Assembly: GCF_900129235.1 (NCBI RefSeq)
Contig: NZ_FQUV01000002.1
Location: forward strand, 62,001 to 126,000
DNA from: Litoreibacter ascidiaceicola
GTDB taxonomy: Bacteria; Pseudomonadota; Alphaproteobacteria; Rhodobacterales; Rhodobacteraceae
Length of the DNA stretch: 64,000 nt
Direction: 5' to 3'
The position numbers and the translations under genes are program-made. The notes beneath the pieces are model-generated. The model saw only the letters and a list, made by a program, of their open reading frames with translations, was not told the DNA's origin and did not search any database. How positions within the stretch are numbered: position 1 is the first letter of the stretch; each line of letters opens with the position of its first letter. Positions 1 through 9,185 of the stretch are shown here, piece by piece.

Positions 1-1989
1 GGAAGCGTGGCCACGTTGCGTGCCAAATTGCCGGATGTCTCCAAAGCTCTCCCTGAGTTGAGCGGTGCTGCCGACCTCACGGTTGAAGCGACGCAAGATG
101 GCGACGTTTGGACCATTGCCACAACCGCGTCCTTGCCCGGCGGGACGCAGGCAGACTATCGCGGCACGGTGCGGGGCTTTAAGGATGGCAACCTTCTTGT
201 CGATGGTACGGTTACAGCAGCTGTCGAAAGGCTGTCGGCCTTCTCCAAGCTGGCAGGGCGGGGGCTTTCTGGTGGGGTAAACCTCGAAGCGTCGGGGAAT
301 GCGGATGTCTTGAGAGGCAGTTTCGATTTGACGGCCAGCGGTCAGGCGCAATCTATTGCGTTCGGTCAACCAACGCTCGAGCCATTGCTGAGAGGGGCCA
401 CGCGGTTTGATTTTTCCGCAACCCGCGATGTCGCGGGCGTCACACTCATTCGAAGTTTGGAAGTCGACGGCTCGGCCCTTGATGCGCAGGTGAGCGGGAG
501 TTTTGGGCCGGAGGCGGGGCAATTGGACTACCGCGTGTCACTTGCCAATCTGGGCTTGATCGTTCCCGATTTTCCCGGTCCGGCAAATGTGAGCGGTACT
601 GCGGTGAAGCAGCAGCAATCCTGGGCGATTGACGCCTCAGGTCAGGGGCCTGGTGGCGTTGCTGTCGCGGCCAACGGTCGTGTGGCTGAGGATTTCTCGA
701 CGGTCGCCGTCGCATTGAACGGCTCGGCCCCTTTGGCATTGATTAATGCGCGTTTGCAGGGGCAAAACCTGACCGGACTTGCGCGTTTCGATCTTCAGGT
801 GAACGGACCACCGGCGTTGCAATCCGTATCCGGCCAAGTGAACATTGTTGACGGCCGCTTAGCCATTCCGTCGCGAAGCACGGCCCTTAACCAAATCAAT
901 GGGCAAGTCCGGCTCTCTGGTGGGCAGGCGCAGCTGTCGTTTGATGCGGGCGTGTCGACCGGAGGCAGTGTAACGCTGAGCGGCCCAGTGTCACTGACAT
1001 CGCCCTATAACGCCCAATTAACTGCCGACCTTCAGCGCGTCACTCTGCGCGATGCGTCCCTGTTCGAAACCACGCTCGGGGGGCGCTTGACTGTCAACGG
1101 AGCGCTGATTGGTGGAGCCACAATCGGCGGTGTGATCGATGTCGAAACGGCGGAGATCAGGATCCCGCAATTTGGTCCCTCCTATTCCGCACTGGAAGGG
1201 TTGCGCCACTTGAACCCGTCGCAAGATGTCCGCCGAACGCTTCGCTTCGCCGGGTTGGACAAGGAAAGCGATGCCGTGGAATCAAGCACTCCGGGTTTTC
1301 CGCTGAACCTGACCTTGCGTATTCCTAGCCGCTTGTTCGTACGCGGACGGGGGTTAGATGCTGAACTGGGCGGCACTTTGGGCCTGACAGGTACCACCAA
1401 TAACGTGAACCCTGTCGGTGGATTTGATCTGATCCGTGGTCGTCTGGATTTGTTGGGAAGGCGGCTAAATCTGACCGAAGGATCTGTGCGATTGCGTGGT
1501 GACTTTGATCCGGTGATCAAGTTCGCTGCGACGTCTCAGGTCGAGGATGTGACGGTCGGGCTGTTATTGGAAGGCTTGGCATCCGAGCCGGAAGTCACAG
1601 TAACCTCGTCGCCAGAGCTGCCAGAGGAGGAAGCGCTGTCCCTGTTGCTGTTTGGACGCGAAGTCACGCAAATTTCGGCATTTCAGGCCGTGCAATTGGC
1701 CTTAGCCGTCCGGACGCTTGCGGGGCGAAGCGGGACCAGTCTGACCGACGGCATCCGCGACAAGCTAGGTGTCGACGATTTGGATATCGGAACCGATGCG
1801 GACGGCAACACGCAAGCGAAAGTGGGCAAGTATATCTCTGACAACATCTACACAGATGTCACCGTCAAGAGTGATGGAGAAAGCCAGATCAACCTCAACC
1901 TTGAGGTCAGCCCGACAGTAACTGTTCGCGGCCGCCTGAGCAGTGACGGCGACACGGGGATCGGTGTGTTCTTCGAGAAAGACTACTAG
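1..1989 (+). CDS. tamB: TamB-type translocation and assembly protein, C-terminal part (5' end outside window)
   Basis: The reading frame is open from the first base, so this is the 3' part of a longer gene; about 662 residues are visible. TamB is an inner-membrane-anchored, periplasm-spanning protein that with TamA (an Omp85 protein) supports outer-membrane protein insertion and phospholipid transport. The visible part is a long run of short beta-strand repeats without cysteines, rich in Gly, Asp, Thr and Val, ending in the conserved TamB (DUF490) C-terminal region: an acidic LPEEEALSLLLFG stretch, a segment around VGKYISDNIYTDV, and a terminal aromatic residue typical of outer-membrane-targeted ends. 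TamA would be expected upstream, outside the window. Family assignment is strong; function is by homology. Confidence 0.9.
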   Translation, partial: GSVATLRAKLPDVSKALPELSGAADLTVEATQDGDVWTIATTASLPGGTQADYRGTVRGFKDGNLLVDGTVTAAVERLSAFSKLAGRGLSGGVNLEASGNADVLRGSFDLTASGQAQSIAFGQPTLEPLLRGATRFDFSATRDVAGVTLIRSLEVDGSALDAQVSGSFGPEAGQLDYRVSLANLGLIVPDFPGPANVSGTAVKQQQSWAIDASGQGPGGVAVAANGRVAEDFSTVAVALNGSAPLALINARLQGQNLTGLARFDLQVNGPPALQSVSGQVNIVDGRLAIPSRSTALNQINGQVRLSGGQAQLSFDAGVSTGGSVTLSGPVSLTSPYNAQLTADLQRVTLRDASLFETTLGGRLTVNGALIGGATIGGVIDVETAEIRIPQFGPSYSALEGLRHLNPSQDVRRTLRFAGLDKESDAVESSTPGFPLNLTLRIPSRLFVRGRGLDAELGGTLGLTGTTNNVNPVGGFDLIRGRLDLLGRRLNLTEGSVRLRGDFDPVIKFAATSQVEDVTVGLLLEGLASEPEVTVTSSPELPEEEALSLLLFGREVTQISAFQAVQLALAVRTLAGRSGTSLTDGIRDKLGVDDLDIGTDADGNTQAKVGKYISDNIYTDVTVKSDGESQINLNLEVSPTVTVRGRLSSDGDTGIGVFFEKDY

Positions 1990-2118
1990 CGTGTGAAATG
2001 AGACCGCCCCTATCCCAACGCGCCATATGGTGGCACAAGGTTAGAGGTGGAGTCTCTGGCGGTCGGCACGCGCTGATGTAATTGAGGTTCTTGATCAACT
2101 CGAAAGGTAGCCCCCGAT

Positions 2119-2925
2119 ATGGCGGATCTTCAGCGAAAACCATGCGGCACCCACGGCAAGGTGCATGACATCACGCCTGAATCGGCTGGCTGGCGCTATG
2201 TCGGGTTTGCGCTTCATCGCTTGCGGGCCGGTGAACGCATCGCGGAAGCGACGGGTGATCGCGAGGTGATCCTTGTCATGGTTGAAGGAAAGGCCGCGAT
2301 ACAAGGCGCTGAACGGGATTGGGGCGTTTTAGGGGACCGGATGAGCGTGTTTGAAAAAACACCGCCGCATTGCCTTTATATGCCGAACGGAACCGATTGG
2401 GCGGCGGTGGCTGAAACCGAGTGCGTCATCGCTGTCTGCTCCGCACCCGGGAAGGGCGGGCATGAAGCGCGTCGGATCGGGCCGGATGGCATCACACTGA
2501 CAGAGCGCGGCAAAGGCACCAACACACGCCACATCAACAACATCGCGATGGAGAACGAGGACTACGCGGATAGTTTGCTCGTGACCGAAGTATTCACGCC
2601 TGCGGGACACTGGTCCTCCTATCCCAGTCATCGCCACGACGAGGATGACTACCCACGAATTACTTACCTCGAAGAGACCTATTACCACCGGCTAAACCCG
2701 GCCAACGGGTTCGGTATTCAGCGCGTTTATACCGACGACGGGCAGCTGGACGAGACGATGGCGGTGGCCGATGGGGATGTGGTTCTGGTGCCGCGTGGAC
2801 ACCATCCTTGCGGCGCGCCCTATGGGTTCGAGATGTACTATCTGAATGTGATGGCCGGGCCGCTTCGGAAATGGCGCTTCCTACCAGCACCGGAGGTGAA
2901 GTGGATAATGGACCGAGACGCCTGA
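2119..2925 (+). CDS. iolB: 5-deoxy-glucuronate isomerase (IolB)
   Basis: Predicted cytosolic isomerase of myo-inositol catabolism, converting 5-deoxy-D-glucuronate to 2-deoxy-5-keto-D-gluconate. The 268 residues match the usual IolB length. The C-terminal half carries the family hallmarks: a metal-binding cupin motif (PSHRHDEDDYPR), then YLEETYYHRLNP, QRVYTDDGQLDETMAV, a second cupin motif with VLVPRGHHP, and YYLNVMAGP. The ATG is preceded by a weak GAAAGG about 12 bases upstream. No other iol gene is next to it: tamB lies upstream and an unrelated kinase converges 16 bases downstream. It is therefore a stand-alone iolB in this window, and the rest of the pathway must be elsewhere if it is used. 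Confidence 0.9.
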   Translation: MADLQRKPCGTHGKVHDITPESAGWRYVGFALHRLRAGERIAEATGDREVILVMVEGKAAIQGAERDWGVLGDRMSVFEKTPPHCLYMPNGTDWAAVAETECVIAVCSAPGKGGHEARRIGPDGITLTERGKGTNTRHINNIAMENEDYADSLLVTEVFTPAGHWSSYPSHRHDEDDYPRITYLEETYYHRLNPANGFGIQRVYTDDGQLDETMAVADGDVVLVPRGHHPCGAPYGFEMYYLNVMAGPLRKWRFLPAPEVKWIMDRDA

Positions 2926-2941
2926 AGGCATCGAGAATGGC

Positions 2942-5155
2942 CTAAAACTCCACGTGGCGAGCCGTCGGGATTTGGGACAGGAAGCCTCTCAGGCTCTCTT
3001 TGCTGATCGGCTTTTCAAGCAGCCGCAGCGACAGGCGCTTGCATGTGTCCTTCAACTCTTTGGAGCGGTTGGCTGACACGATGGCGGTTGGGACGTCCCG
3101 ATAATCGGCGGACAGGGATTCGTAGAATTCGGTGCCCGTCCGACCGTAACCGAGGTGATAATCCAAAAGCATCGCATCGGGTATCAGTTCGATTTCATGA
3201 AGCAGGGCGGTCGCTTCTTCGGCGCTATGTGCATGGATAACGGATGCGCCATGGCCCTCGATCATCATCGACATGGCACTTGCCAGCTGGGGGTCGTTTT
3301 CGACAAGCATGAACAAGAGGCCGTGCAAGTTTTTTGCGTCTCGGGATGGAGAGAATTCTTCAGGCTGCGTGCGCTCCGTTTTCGCGTCGTTGACTGGAAC
3401 CATCAGTGAAAAACAACTCCCGACACCTGGTGCGGACCATAGGTTCAACTCGTGATCCAGACCTTTACAGGCACGCTCAACAATCGCCAAACCCAGCCCA
3501 AGACCCGCTTCCGAGTTGGTGGCATCAAGCCTGTGGAACTCTTGAAAAATCGTACGCTGTTCGCTTTCTGGGATGCCACGTCCGGTATCCCAGACTTCGA
3601 TTTTTGCACGCTCCCCCACGCGTCTTACACCGACAAGCACTCGGCCTTGGTTAGTATAGCGGATCGCGTTGGATACGAGGTTTTGAACGATCCGACGCAG
3701 ATAGCCCGGGTCGCTGCGCACGCTCAAATCGCAATCTACGATCCTAAGCTCGATGCCCTTTTTGTTCGCCAATGGCGACAACTCGTCACGAAGCGGGGCG
3801 AAGATGCGCGACAGGTTGAGCGGCTGAACTTTAAAGACCGCTTTGCCTGCGTCGAGTTTTGAGATGTCGAGCAAGGCCTCAATGATTTGCTCCGCGCCCA
3901 TCAAAGCGGTTTCGGTTTTTGCGATAACCTCCAGCGCCTCCGGATTTTCAACCTTGTCGGGCAACGAGGAGATGAAGAGCTTTGCTGCGGAAAGCGGTTG
4001 CAAGAGGTCGTGGCTTGCCGCTGCCACGAACCGGCTTTTGGAGGCATTGGCCCGCTCGGCCTCCGCCAGTGCAACACCCAGTTCCTGAGTGCGATCCTGA
4101 ACGCGGCGTTCAAGAAACTCGTTCATCTCATAAAGCGCCCGCGCGGTTTCACGCTCTGCAGTGACGTCCGTGAAGCTGATCACAAACCCGCCATCCGGCA
4201 TTTCCTGCGCGAAGACGTTGAAAATTTGATTGCCGCCACGACTAACTTCGAACGCCATGGGCCGACGCCTGATGGAATGGTTGGCCCATTTGCTGAGATG
4301 CTCGGCGTCAAATCCGTCATGGAAAACCAGATCATCCCGTAACCGGTCCAACAGCGTGGAAAATTCCATACCGATCGCTGCACGCCTGCGCGGGGGGGCG
4401 AGCATACCGTCCATTTTCTTGTTCCAGCCGACAAGAATTTGGTTGTGGTCGAAGATGCAGACGCCTTGATTTAGGTGGTCCAGCGTGGCTTGAAGCATTT
4501 TGGCTTGCTGGTCGCGCATCTTGTCGCGTTCCTGACGCTCCATGCGGATGATGTCGGTCACATCGGTTTGCAAGATGACGGTGCCGCCCCGGGACGTCCG
4601 GTGTTCGCTGACTTGCAACCAACGGTCCCAGAGAAGTTGGACGTTAAACACCACATGCTCGTCGCCGTGGCGCTGCATCCGTAGCTGAGCCCATTCTTGG
4701 GGCTGCTGGCCCTCAGGCAGTGCAAGAAAGCGACTGCTGGAGATCAAAGAGACATAGTTTTGAAACGGAAGTCCTGCGACCAGCCGTTCCTCAATATCCA
4801 GCAAGTCGCGACAAAAACGACTGTTGGAGAGAACCAGCCGATCTTCGGTGTCAAAGAGCGCGAAGCCTTCGTTGATCGTCTCGATCGCTTCGGTCAGGTT
4901 GGCGCGCGCGGTTTCTGTTTCAAGGTTCGCGATCTCGAGGCGGGCGTTTGAATCTTGAAGTAGATCAAGCGTTCGCTCCAGCGCCCGCGTGCGCTCGCGA
5001 ACTTGCGTCTCCAGCAACGCGGCGCGTTCGAACTGTTGATAGGCAAGGCCGGACTGCTCGTTCTTTTGCTCTACACGCCGCATGAGAGACTGCGCGATCT
5101 GCAACAGCTTCTCGTTCTGGCGCTCGACTGAATCGGCGGGGTTAATCAACGACAT
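2942..5155 (-). CDS. PAS-containing hybrid sensor histidine kinase (NahK/ErcS'-like)
   Basis: A 737-residue cytosolic hybrid kinase with no membrane segment. Order: N-terminal coiled coil (about 10-90), two PAS-like regions (about 85-205 and 215-335), a second coiled coil (340-372), HisKA with phospho-acceptor His382 in SHDLLQPL, HATPase with N-box near NLVSNAIRYT and G-boxes DTGRGIP and GLGLGLAIVE, and a C-terminal receiver with acidic pocket E619-N-D621, phospho-acceptor Asp665 and a conserved lysine in LEKPIS. This is the layout of NahK/ErcS' kinases, which in pseudomonads work with a FIST protein and a LuxR-type regulator in ethanol oxidation and NO signalling. The start is 6 bases after the FIST stop, so it is the third gene of a regulator operon. 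The signal is probably delivered by the FIST protein. Partner assignment is inferred from gene order. Confidence 0.9.
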   Translation of the reverse strand: MSLINPADSVERQNEKLLQIAQSLMRRVEQKNEQSGLAYQQFERAALLETQVRERTRALERTLDLLQDSNARLEIANLETETARANLTEAIETINEGFALFDTEDRLVLSNSRFCRDLLDIEERLVAGLPFQNYVSLISSSRFLALPEGQQPQEWAQLRMQRHGDEHVVFNVQLLWDRWLQVSEHRTSRGGTVILQTDVTDIIRMERQERDKMRDQQAKMLQATLDHLNQGVCIFDHNQILVGWNKKMDGMLAPPRRRAAIGMEFSTLLDRLRDDLVFHDGFDAEHLSKWANHSIRRRPMAFEVSRGGNQIFNVFAQEMPDGGFVISFTDVTAERETARALYEMNEFLERRVQDRTQELGVALAEAERANASKSRFVAAASHDLLQPLSAAKLFISSLPDKVENPEALEVIAKTETALMGAEQIIEALLDISKLDAGKAVFKVQPLNLSRIFAPLRDELSPLANKKGIELRIVDCDLSVRSDPGYLRRIVQNLVSNAIRYTNQGRVLVGVRRVGERAKIEVWDTGRGIPESEQRTIFQEFHRLDATNSEAGLGLGLAIVERACKGLDHELNLWSAPGVGSCFSLMVPVNDAKTERTQPEEFSPSRDAKNLHGLLFMLVENDPQLASAMSMMIEGHGASVIHAHSAEEATALLHEIELIPDAMLLDYHLGYGRTGTEFYESLSADYRDVPTAIVSANRSKELKDTCKRLSLRLLEKPISKESLRGFLSQIPTARHVEF

Positions 5156-5161
5156 CTGAGG

Positions 5162-6349
5162 TCACTCTGAAGATGACTCGGTGTGGTAGAAGGCCACGCC
5201 GCTCATCGTATGGTTCACGTGCAAAGGCCCAATCTGTTCGCCATAGGTCGAAAATCCCGTCACCCGATGGGAGGACAAAATATCGGAAAGCTCTCGGCTC
5301 ATCTGCGTTTGCTCGGCCTCGATCCGGCGCAAGATGCAATCGCATCCGATAATGTTGGCAGGAACACCGTCCTTGGACAGGTCTTCCATCTTGCGGCGCA
5401 GGTGTTCGGCCATGTTGTCCGGCTTCGCGACGGTCAGAACCATTCCTTCGTCGATAGCAGAGAAGAAAACCAGTTCACCCGCGTCGTTTACTTGCTGGAT
5501 CGCCCGAACATGATGGGTGCCACCGATCCGCACCACGACAGGATGCGAGGCAAAGGTGAAGCGGTCGAGCTGTTCGGGGTCCTTGCCGACAATTCGCGCG
5601 TATTCACGAGCGGCGGGTTCTGCGTTGATAGACTTAACGATGCGTCGGTCCGGATCAGCTTCGGTCACCACCATTTGCCGTTCGGTGGGTACAAGGTGGT
5701 CAAGGCTGAAGACGCGAGCTTTGTGACGGCTTCTCATCAAGGTCAGTACAGCTGCATTGCTGGAAATTTTGCCGTTCAGGGCTACGAGTGTCTCGCCGAA
5801 ATCAATCCCGTCGCCGGCCGAGCCGCCAAAAATTGGCATGTCGCGCAGGGCAGGGGAGATGGTCGCGGCCAAGGTGTCTTCGCTAAGTGACAGCCCGTCG
5901 ACCACAAGGAAGGCAAAGCCGTGTTCCATGTCGGGATTCAGCTCTTGCAAGGCAACACGTTCCAACGCGATACGGTCGATGAGGGGCTGGGCGTGCAGGT
6001 CTTGGATACCTTCAATCAATAGGGATTTGGTTGCAAACCCAGACTTTGGAAAACCGATCGCAACGATGAGCCCTTCGTCATACCCGGTGTTGCCAATCTC
6101 TCCGGCGGTCGTACAGGCCAGAACATCCGTATCGGGAAAACACCGTTCGGCTTCGGCAACCACATAGCTGAAATCCGCAAGGGGGCTGACGAACAAGGCC
6201 ACTGCGCTAAAAAGGGTCGACCCAAGTTCTTTGAGTATCTGCGTCACGGGAGACGTGTTCGTCCATGGCACTTGCGCAGTACACAAAATGCCCGAAGGAG
6301 CACGGTCCTTCAATGCGGTTACGTCTGCAGTCCCACCGTCAACCAACAT
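5162..6349 (-). CDS. FIST domain sensor protein (NosP-like)
   Basis: 395 residues, no signal peptide or membrane segment. The N-terminal half matches FIST_N (for example DTDVLACTTAGEIGNTGY, then IPxFGGSAGDG further on) and the C-terminal third FIST_C (RIVGKDPEQLDRFTFASHPVVVRIGG followed by VFFSAIDEGMVL). FIST proteins are ligand sensors that act on kinases; the Pseudomonas NosP member binds haem and NO and controls the adjacent kinase NahK. Here it lies between a LuxR-type regulator (36 bases upstream) and the hybrid kinase (6 bases downstream). The ATG has a good GGGAGA ribosome site. Whether this protein binds haem cannot be decided by eye; a small metabolite ligand linked to alcohol oxidation is equally possible. 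Confidence 0.88.
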   Translation of the reverse strand: MLVDGGTADVTALKDRAPSGILCTAQVPWTNTSPVTQILKELGSTLFSAVALFVSPLADFSYVVAEAERCFPDTDVLACTTAGEIGNTGYDEGLIVAIGFPKSGFATKSLLIEGIQDLHAQPLIDRIALERVALQELNPDMEHGFAFLVVDGLSLSEDTLAATISPALRDMPIFGGSAGDGIDFGETLVALNGKISSNAAVLTLMRSRHKARVFSLDHLVPTERQMVVTEADPDRRIVKSINAEPAAREYARIVGKDPEQLDRFTFASHPVVVRIGGTHHVRAIQQVNDAGELVFFSAIDEGMVLTVAKPDNMAEHLRRKMEDLSKDGVPANIIGCDCILRRIEAEQTQMSRELSDILSSHRVTGFSTYGEQIGPLHVNHTMSGVAFYHTESSSE

Positions 6350-6385
6350 GTTGAATTAATCTCCCTGAGCCCGACGATACGGCGC

Positions 6386-7087
6386 TCAATCAGAGCTTGG
6401 CAAGACCCTTGCAAATTTCGCATCCTGCGCCACCAATACGGCCTGTGTTCTGCTTTGAACGCCGAGTTTGCGCATGATCGCAGTGACATGAGCTTTGACC
6501 GTGGTCTCCGCAATCGACAGGTCGTAGGCGATCTGTTTGTTGAGCTTGCCCTCACAGATCAGCTCCAGAATACGGGCCTGTTGATTGGTCAGTGAGGAAA
6601 GGCGTGAGACGGTTTCACCGGTTTCCTCGGAAGCGTTTCCTTCAACGAAACCGGAAGGCTTGTATATGCCGCCATTTGCGATGTGCTCTATCGCCTCTTT
6701 GAAGATCGAGCGGCGGCTATGTTTTGGAACAAAGCCCGAAGCACCGGCAACGATGGCACCGTTGATGATCGAGTTGTCAGTCATAGAAGATACGATCACG
6801 ACCGGTGATTTTTCGGCGCGCCGCTTTAAGCGCATCAGCCCGTCAAGGCCGCTCACGTCTGGCAGGTTGAGGTCAAGCAGGATCAAAGAAGGTGGTGTTT
6901 GCCCGTCGAGCCGTTGAAGCGCGGCTTCAAGGCAATCGGCCGTAACGACTTCGCTGAAATCCGCGACCGACTTCAGCGTGAGTTCCAACGCGTCGCAAAA
7001 GAGGGGGTGATCATCAATGATCAAAGCCCAGCCTTTCTGCAATTGCTGTTTGATAGGTTCAGATGTGGGCAAGCCATGTGGTGTCAT
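6386..7087 (-). CDS. NarL/LuxR-type response regulator (ErbR/AgmR-like)
   Basis: 233 residues: a receiver domain (about 18-135) with acidic pair IIDDHP, phospho-acceptor Asp72 in LLDLNLPDVSG and conserved Lys in FVPKHS, then a C-terminal LuxR-type helix-turn-helix (about 160-225; LTNQQARILELICEGKLNKQIAYDL followed by AETTVKAHVTAIMRKL). Proteins of this type (AgmR/ErbR/PedR1) activate PQQ alcohol dehydrogenase genes. It is the first gene of an operon with the FIST protein and hybrid kinase, and the dehydrogenase gene ends 113 bases upstream on the same strand. The likely phospho-donor is the kinase at 2942-5155. A CTTAG-T-CTAAG inverted repeat lies about 50 bases upstream of the start and could be an autoregulatory site. 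Confidence 0.9.
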   Translation of the reverse strand: MTPHGLPTSEPIKQQLQKGWALIIDDHPLFCDALELTLKSVADFSEVVTADCLEAALQRLDGQTPPSLILLDLNLPDVSGLDGLMRLKRRAEKSPVVIVSSMTDNSIINGAIVAGASGFVPKHSRRSIFKEAIEHIANGGIYKPSGFVEGNASEETGETVSRLSSLTNQQARILELICEGKLNKQIAYDLSIAETTVKAHVTAIMRKLGVQSRTQAVLVAQDAKFARVLPSSD

Positions 7088-7144
7088 GGGGGTAGACTAG
7101 CGCGTTGGCATGGTCTCGGTCACTTGCCAAAAGGTCTTAGTCTA

Positions 7145-7191
7145 AGAAAAGAAAGACGCCCCCTAAATTGAAGGAGGCGTCCAATGTTTTT
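7145..7191 (-). terminator. Probable intrinsic terminator after the PQQ dehydrogenase gene
   Basis: Arms 7155-7163 and 7173-7181 form a 9-base stem with one mismatch. On the minus strand it is followed by a T-rich run (complement of 7145-7154). A run of six T also follows on the plus strand, so the structure is symmetric. It lies just past the stop of the dehydrogenase gene at 7200 and ahead of the response-regulator gene, separating the two transcripts. Confidence 0.7.
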
Positions 7192-7199
7192 TGATCGGT

Positions 7200-8963
7200 T
7201 TATTTAGCCGCAAGCTGTGCGGGCAGACGGAATGTCCACAGCAGACCACCTTGGTTGAGGTAGTTCACCTTCTTGGCGACTTCACCACCCCAAAGCGGGA
7301 CAGCGCCGCCCCAACCGGAGATCACGGTGACATATTGCTCGCCATCCTGTTCCCAGGTGATGGGCTGGCCGACAATTCCGGAGCCTGTCTGGAAGGACCA
7401 AAGCTCCTCGCCTGTCTCGTCATCAAATGCGATGAAGTTCCCTTCTGGCGTGCCGGTGAAGACAAGACCGCCTGCGGTTGTCATCACGCCACCCCACAGA
7501 GGAGCGTCGTTCTTGAACTCCCACTTGATTTCACCCGTGTCGGGGTCGATGGCCTTCAAGCTGCCGATGTGGTCCTCGTAGTTTGGCTTGATGGTGAAGC
7601 CGGAACCCAGATAGGCAGCCCCTTTTTTGTAGGTGATCGGCTCGTTCCAGATATCCATGCCCCATTCATTGGAAGGCACATAGAACAGGCCGGTCTTGGG
7701 CGAATGCGCCATTGGCATCCAGTTCTTGCCACCAAGGAAGGACGGGGATGCGAAGACAACCTCGCCTTTCTTGCCATCTGCTGCTGCCGTTGGGTCGCCC
7801 GGGCGGCCCTCTTCGATAAAGATTGGACGACCGGTGTCGTCGATGCCTTCCGCCCAAGTGATGTCTTTCACAAATGGCACAGCCGAGACGAATTTTCCGT
7901 CCTCGCGGTTCAGCACATAGAAAAAGCCGTTCCGGTCAGCCGTGGCCCAACGCTTGTTGTCGGAACGGTCGGTGTAGGCCACCACTTCGTTCACGCCGTC
8001 ATAGTCCCAGCCTTCGCGTGGGGTGGTCTGGTAGTGCCACTTGATCTCGCCCGTTGCAGGGTCGATGCCGATGCGGGAGGCGGCATAAAGGTTGTCGCCC
8101 TTGTTGCCCTCGACCGGTGTGCCAGCGTTCCGAAGGTGGCTGTTCCACGGGGCAGGGTTGCCTGCACCAAACACCAAGGTGTCCGTGTCGGCATCGTAGG
8201 ATCCGCCAAGCCATGTGGCCCCGCCGCCAGTCTTCCACATGTCACCAGGCCAAGTCGCGTTCAGCTCACCCGTCATGGTGGATTCTTCACCGTTCAGGGT
8301 GCCCATGTGCCCTTCGATCACGGGGCGCGTCCAAACCAGATCACCCGTTTCCGCGTCGCGCGCTTGCACTTCGCCAACGATGCCAAATTCACCGCCGGAG
8401 TTGCCGGTGATGACCAAGCCTCTGACGATCAGCGGCGCTGCGGTGTAGCTATAACCCGCTTTGTAGTCAGCAATCTTTTTGTTCCAGACGACGTCGCCGG
8501 TCTTCGCGTTCAGCGCGACCATTCGGGCGTCAAGCGTGCCGAAATAGATGTTGTCGCCAAAGATCGCGGCACCACGGTTTACAACGTCACAGCAAGGCAG
8601 GATGCCTTCAGGCAGGCGGGCGTCATATTGCCAGATTTCCTTGCCTGTCTTGATGTCGATCGCATACATCCGCGAATATGATCCGGTGATATACATCACC
8701 CCATCGTGCACCAAAGGTTGTGTTTCTTGCCCGCGCTGCTTTTCGCCTCCAAGCGAAAAGGCCCACGCAGGAACCAGATTTTTGACGTTGTCTTTGTTGA
8801 GCGTTTCCAGAGGCGAGTAGCGTTGCAGATGGCGCCCCATACCATTCGTCAGCACATCGCCAGTAGACGCCGTGTCGTTCAGAAGCATTTCTTCGGTGAC
8901 TTCCGCATGTGCAACACCTGTTGCCAAAACTGCGGCTGTCACGGCCATTACGAACCTGTTCAT
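7200..8963 (-). CDS. PQQ-dependent alcohol dehydrogenase, lanthanide type (ExaF/PedH-like)
   Basis: 587 residues with a signal peptide (cleavage after about Ala20, VAHA|EV), so periplasmic. The ATG at 8963 has a GGGAGGA ribosome site; an upstream in-frame start would destroy the signal peptide. It is an eight-bladed quinoprotein with vicinal cysteines Cys124-Cys125 ([11 protein letters not shown]), PQQ/metal ligands Glu192 (GGEFG), Asn269 (GAGNPAPWN) and catalytic Asp320 in GWDYDGVNE. The residue two positions later is Asp322, the extra carboxylate that marks lanthanide-dependent enzymes (XoxF, ExaF, PedH); calcium enzymes have Ala or Ser there. The PCCDVVNRG form resembles ethanol-type rather than methanol-type enzymes. 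It oxidises primary alcohols to aldehydes and passes electrons to cytochrome c, consistent with the cytochrome gene upstream. Substrate range is not determined by sequence. Confidence 0.93.
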   Translation of the reverse strand: MNRFVMAVTAAVLATGVAHAEVTEEMLLNDTASTGDVLTNGMGRHLQRYSPLETLNKDNVKNLVPAWAFSLGGEKQRGQETQPLVHDGVMYITGSYSRMYAIDIKTGKEIWQYDARLPEGILPCCDVVNRGAAIFGDNIYFGTLDARMVALNAKTGDVVWNKKIADYKAGYSYTAAPLIVRGLVITGNSGGEFGIVGEVQARDAETGDLVWTRPVIEGHMGTLNGEESTMTGELNATWPGDMWKTGGGATWLGGSYDADTDTLVFGAGNPAPWNSHLRNAGTPVEGNKGDNLYAASRIGIDPATGEIKWHYQTTPREGWDYDGVNEVVAYTDRSDNKRWATADRNGFFYVLNREDGKFVSAVPFVKDITWAEGIDDTGRPIFIEEGRPGDPTAAADGKKGEVVFASPSFLGGKNWMPMAHSPKTGLFYVPSNEWGMDIWNEPITYKKGAAYLGSGFTIKPNYEDHIGSLKAIDPDTGEIKWEFKNDAPLWGGVMTTAGGLVFTGTPEGNFIAFDDETGEELWSFQTGSGIVGQPITWEQDGEQYVTVISGWGGAVPLWGGEVAKKVNYLNQGGLLWTFRLPAQLAAK

Positions 8964-9138
8964 TGTGGTTCCTCCCTTTGCCGTTCCAATAAGGTCGCGC
9001 ACCAATTCAGAGCGCAGACCGACCCGAGGGTGAGTATTCTTAGAAAGACTGTTTCTAGATATTGAACATTGGTCGTAAGACCCCAAACGCCTTGACACAG
9101 AGAGGCGGCATCTTGATTTTGATGCGACTCACAGGCGC

Positions 9139-9170
9139 TCGGCGCGGGTAGCCCTAGGCAGCCGCGCCGA
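9139..9170. other. Perfect 9-base stem-loop between cytochrome c and dehydrogenase genes
   Basis: TCGGCGCGG at 9139-9147 and its exact complement at 9162-9170. It lies just past the stop of the cytochrome gene (minus strand) and upstream of the dehydrogenase promoter region. No T-run follows on the minus strand, so it is at best a weak terminator or an mRNA 3'-end stabiliser. The remaining gap 8964-9138 should hold the dehydrogenase promoter; it contains the TTGGTCG element at 9069-9075. Confidence 0.45.
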
Positions 9171-9185
9171 ATTTTAATCGCCGCT

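Noticed and set aside
2002-2064. GACCGCC ... GGCGGTC repeat after tamB
   Set aside because: Arms of seven bases are nearly 50 bases apart; chance is a sufficient explanation at this GC content.
7191-8681. Long open frame of about 496 codons on the plus strand opposite the PQQ dehydrogenase
   Set aside because: It has no recognisable domain and no ribosome site, and it is the codon-bias shadow of a clearly conserved quinoprotein on the other strand.
7200-8963. MxaF-type calcium methanol dehydrogenase
   Set aside because: MxaF has Ala two residues after the catalytic Asp and comes with mxaI; here there is Asp and no small-subunit gene.
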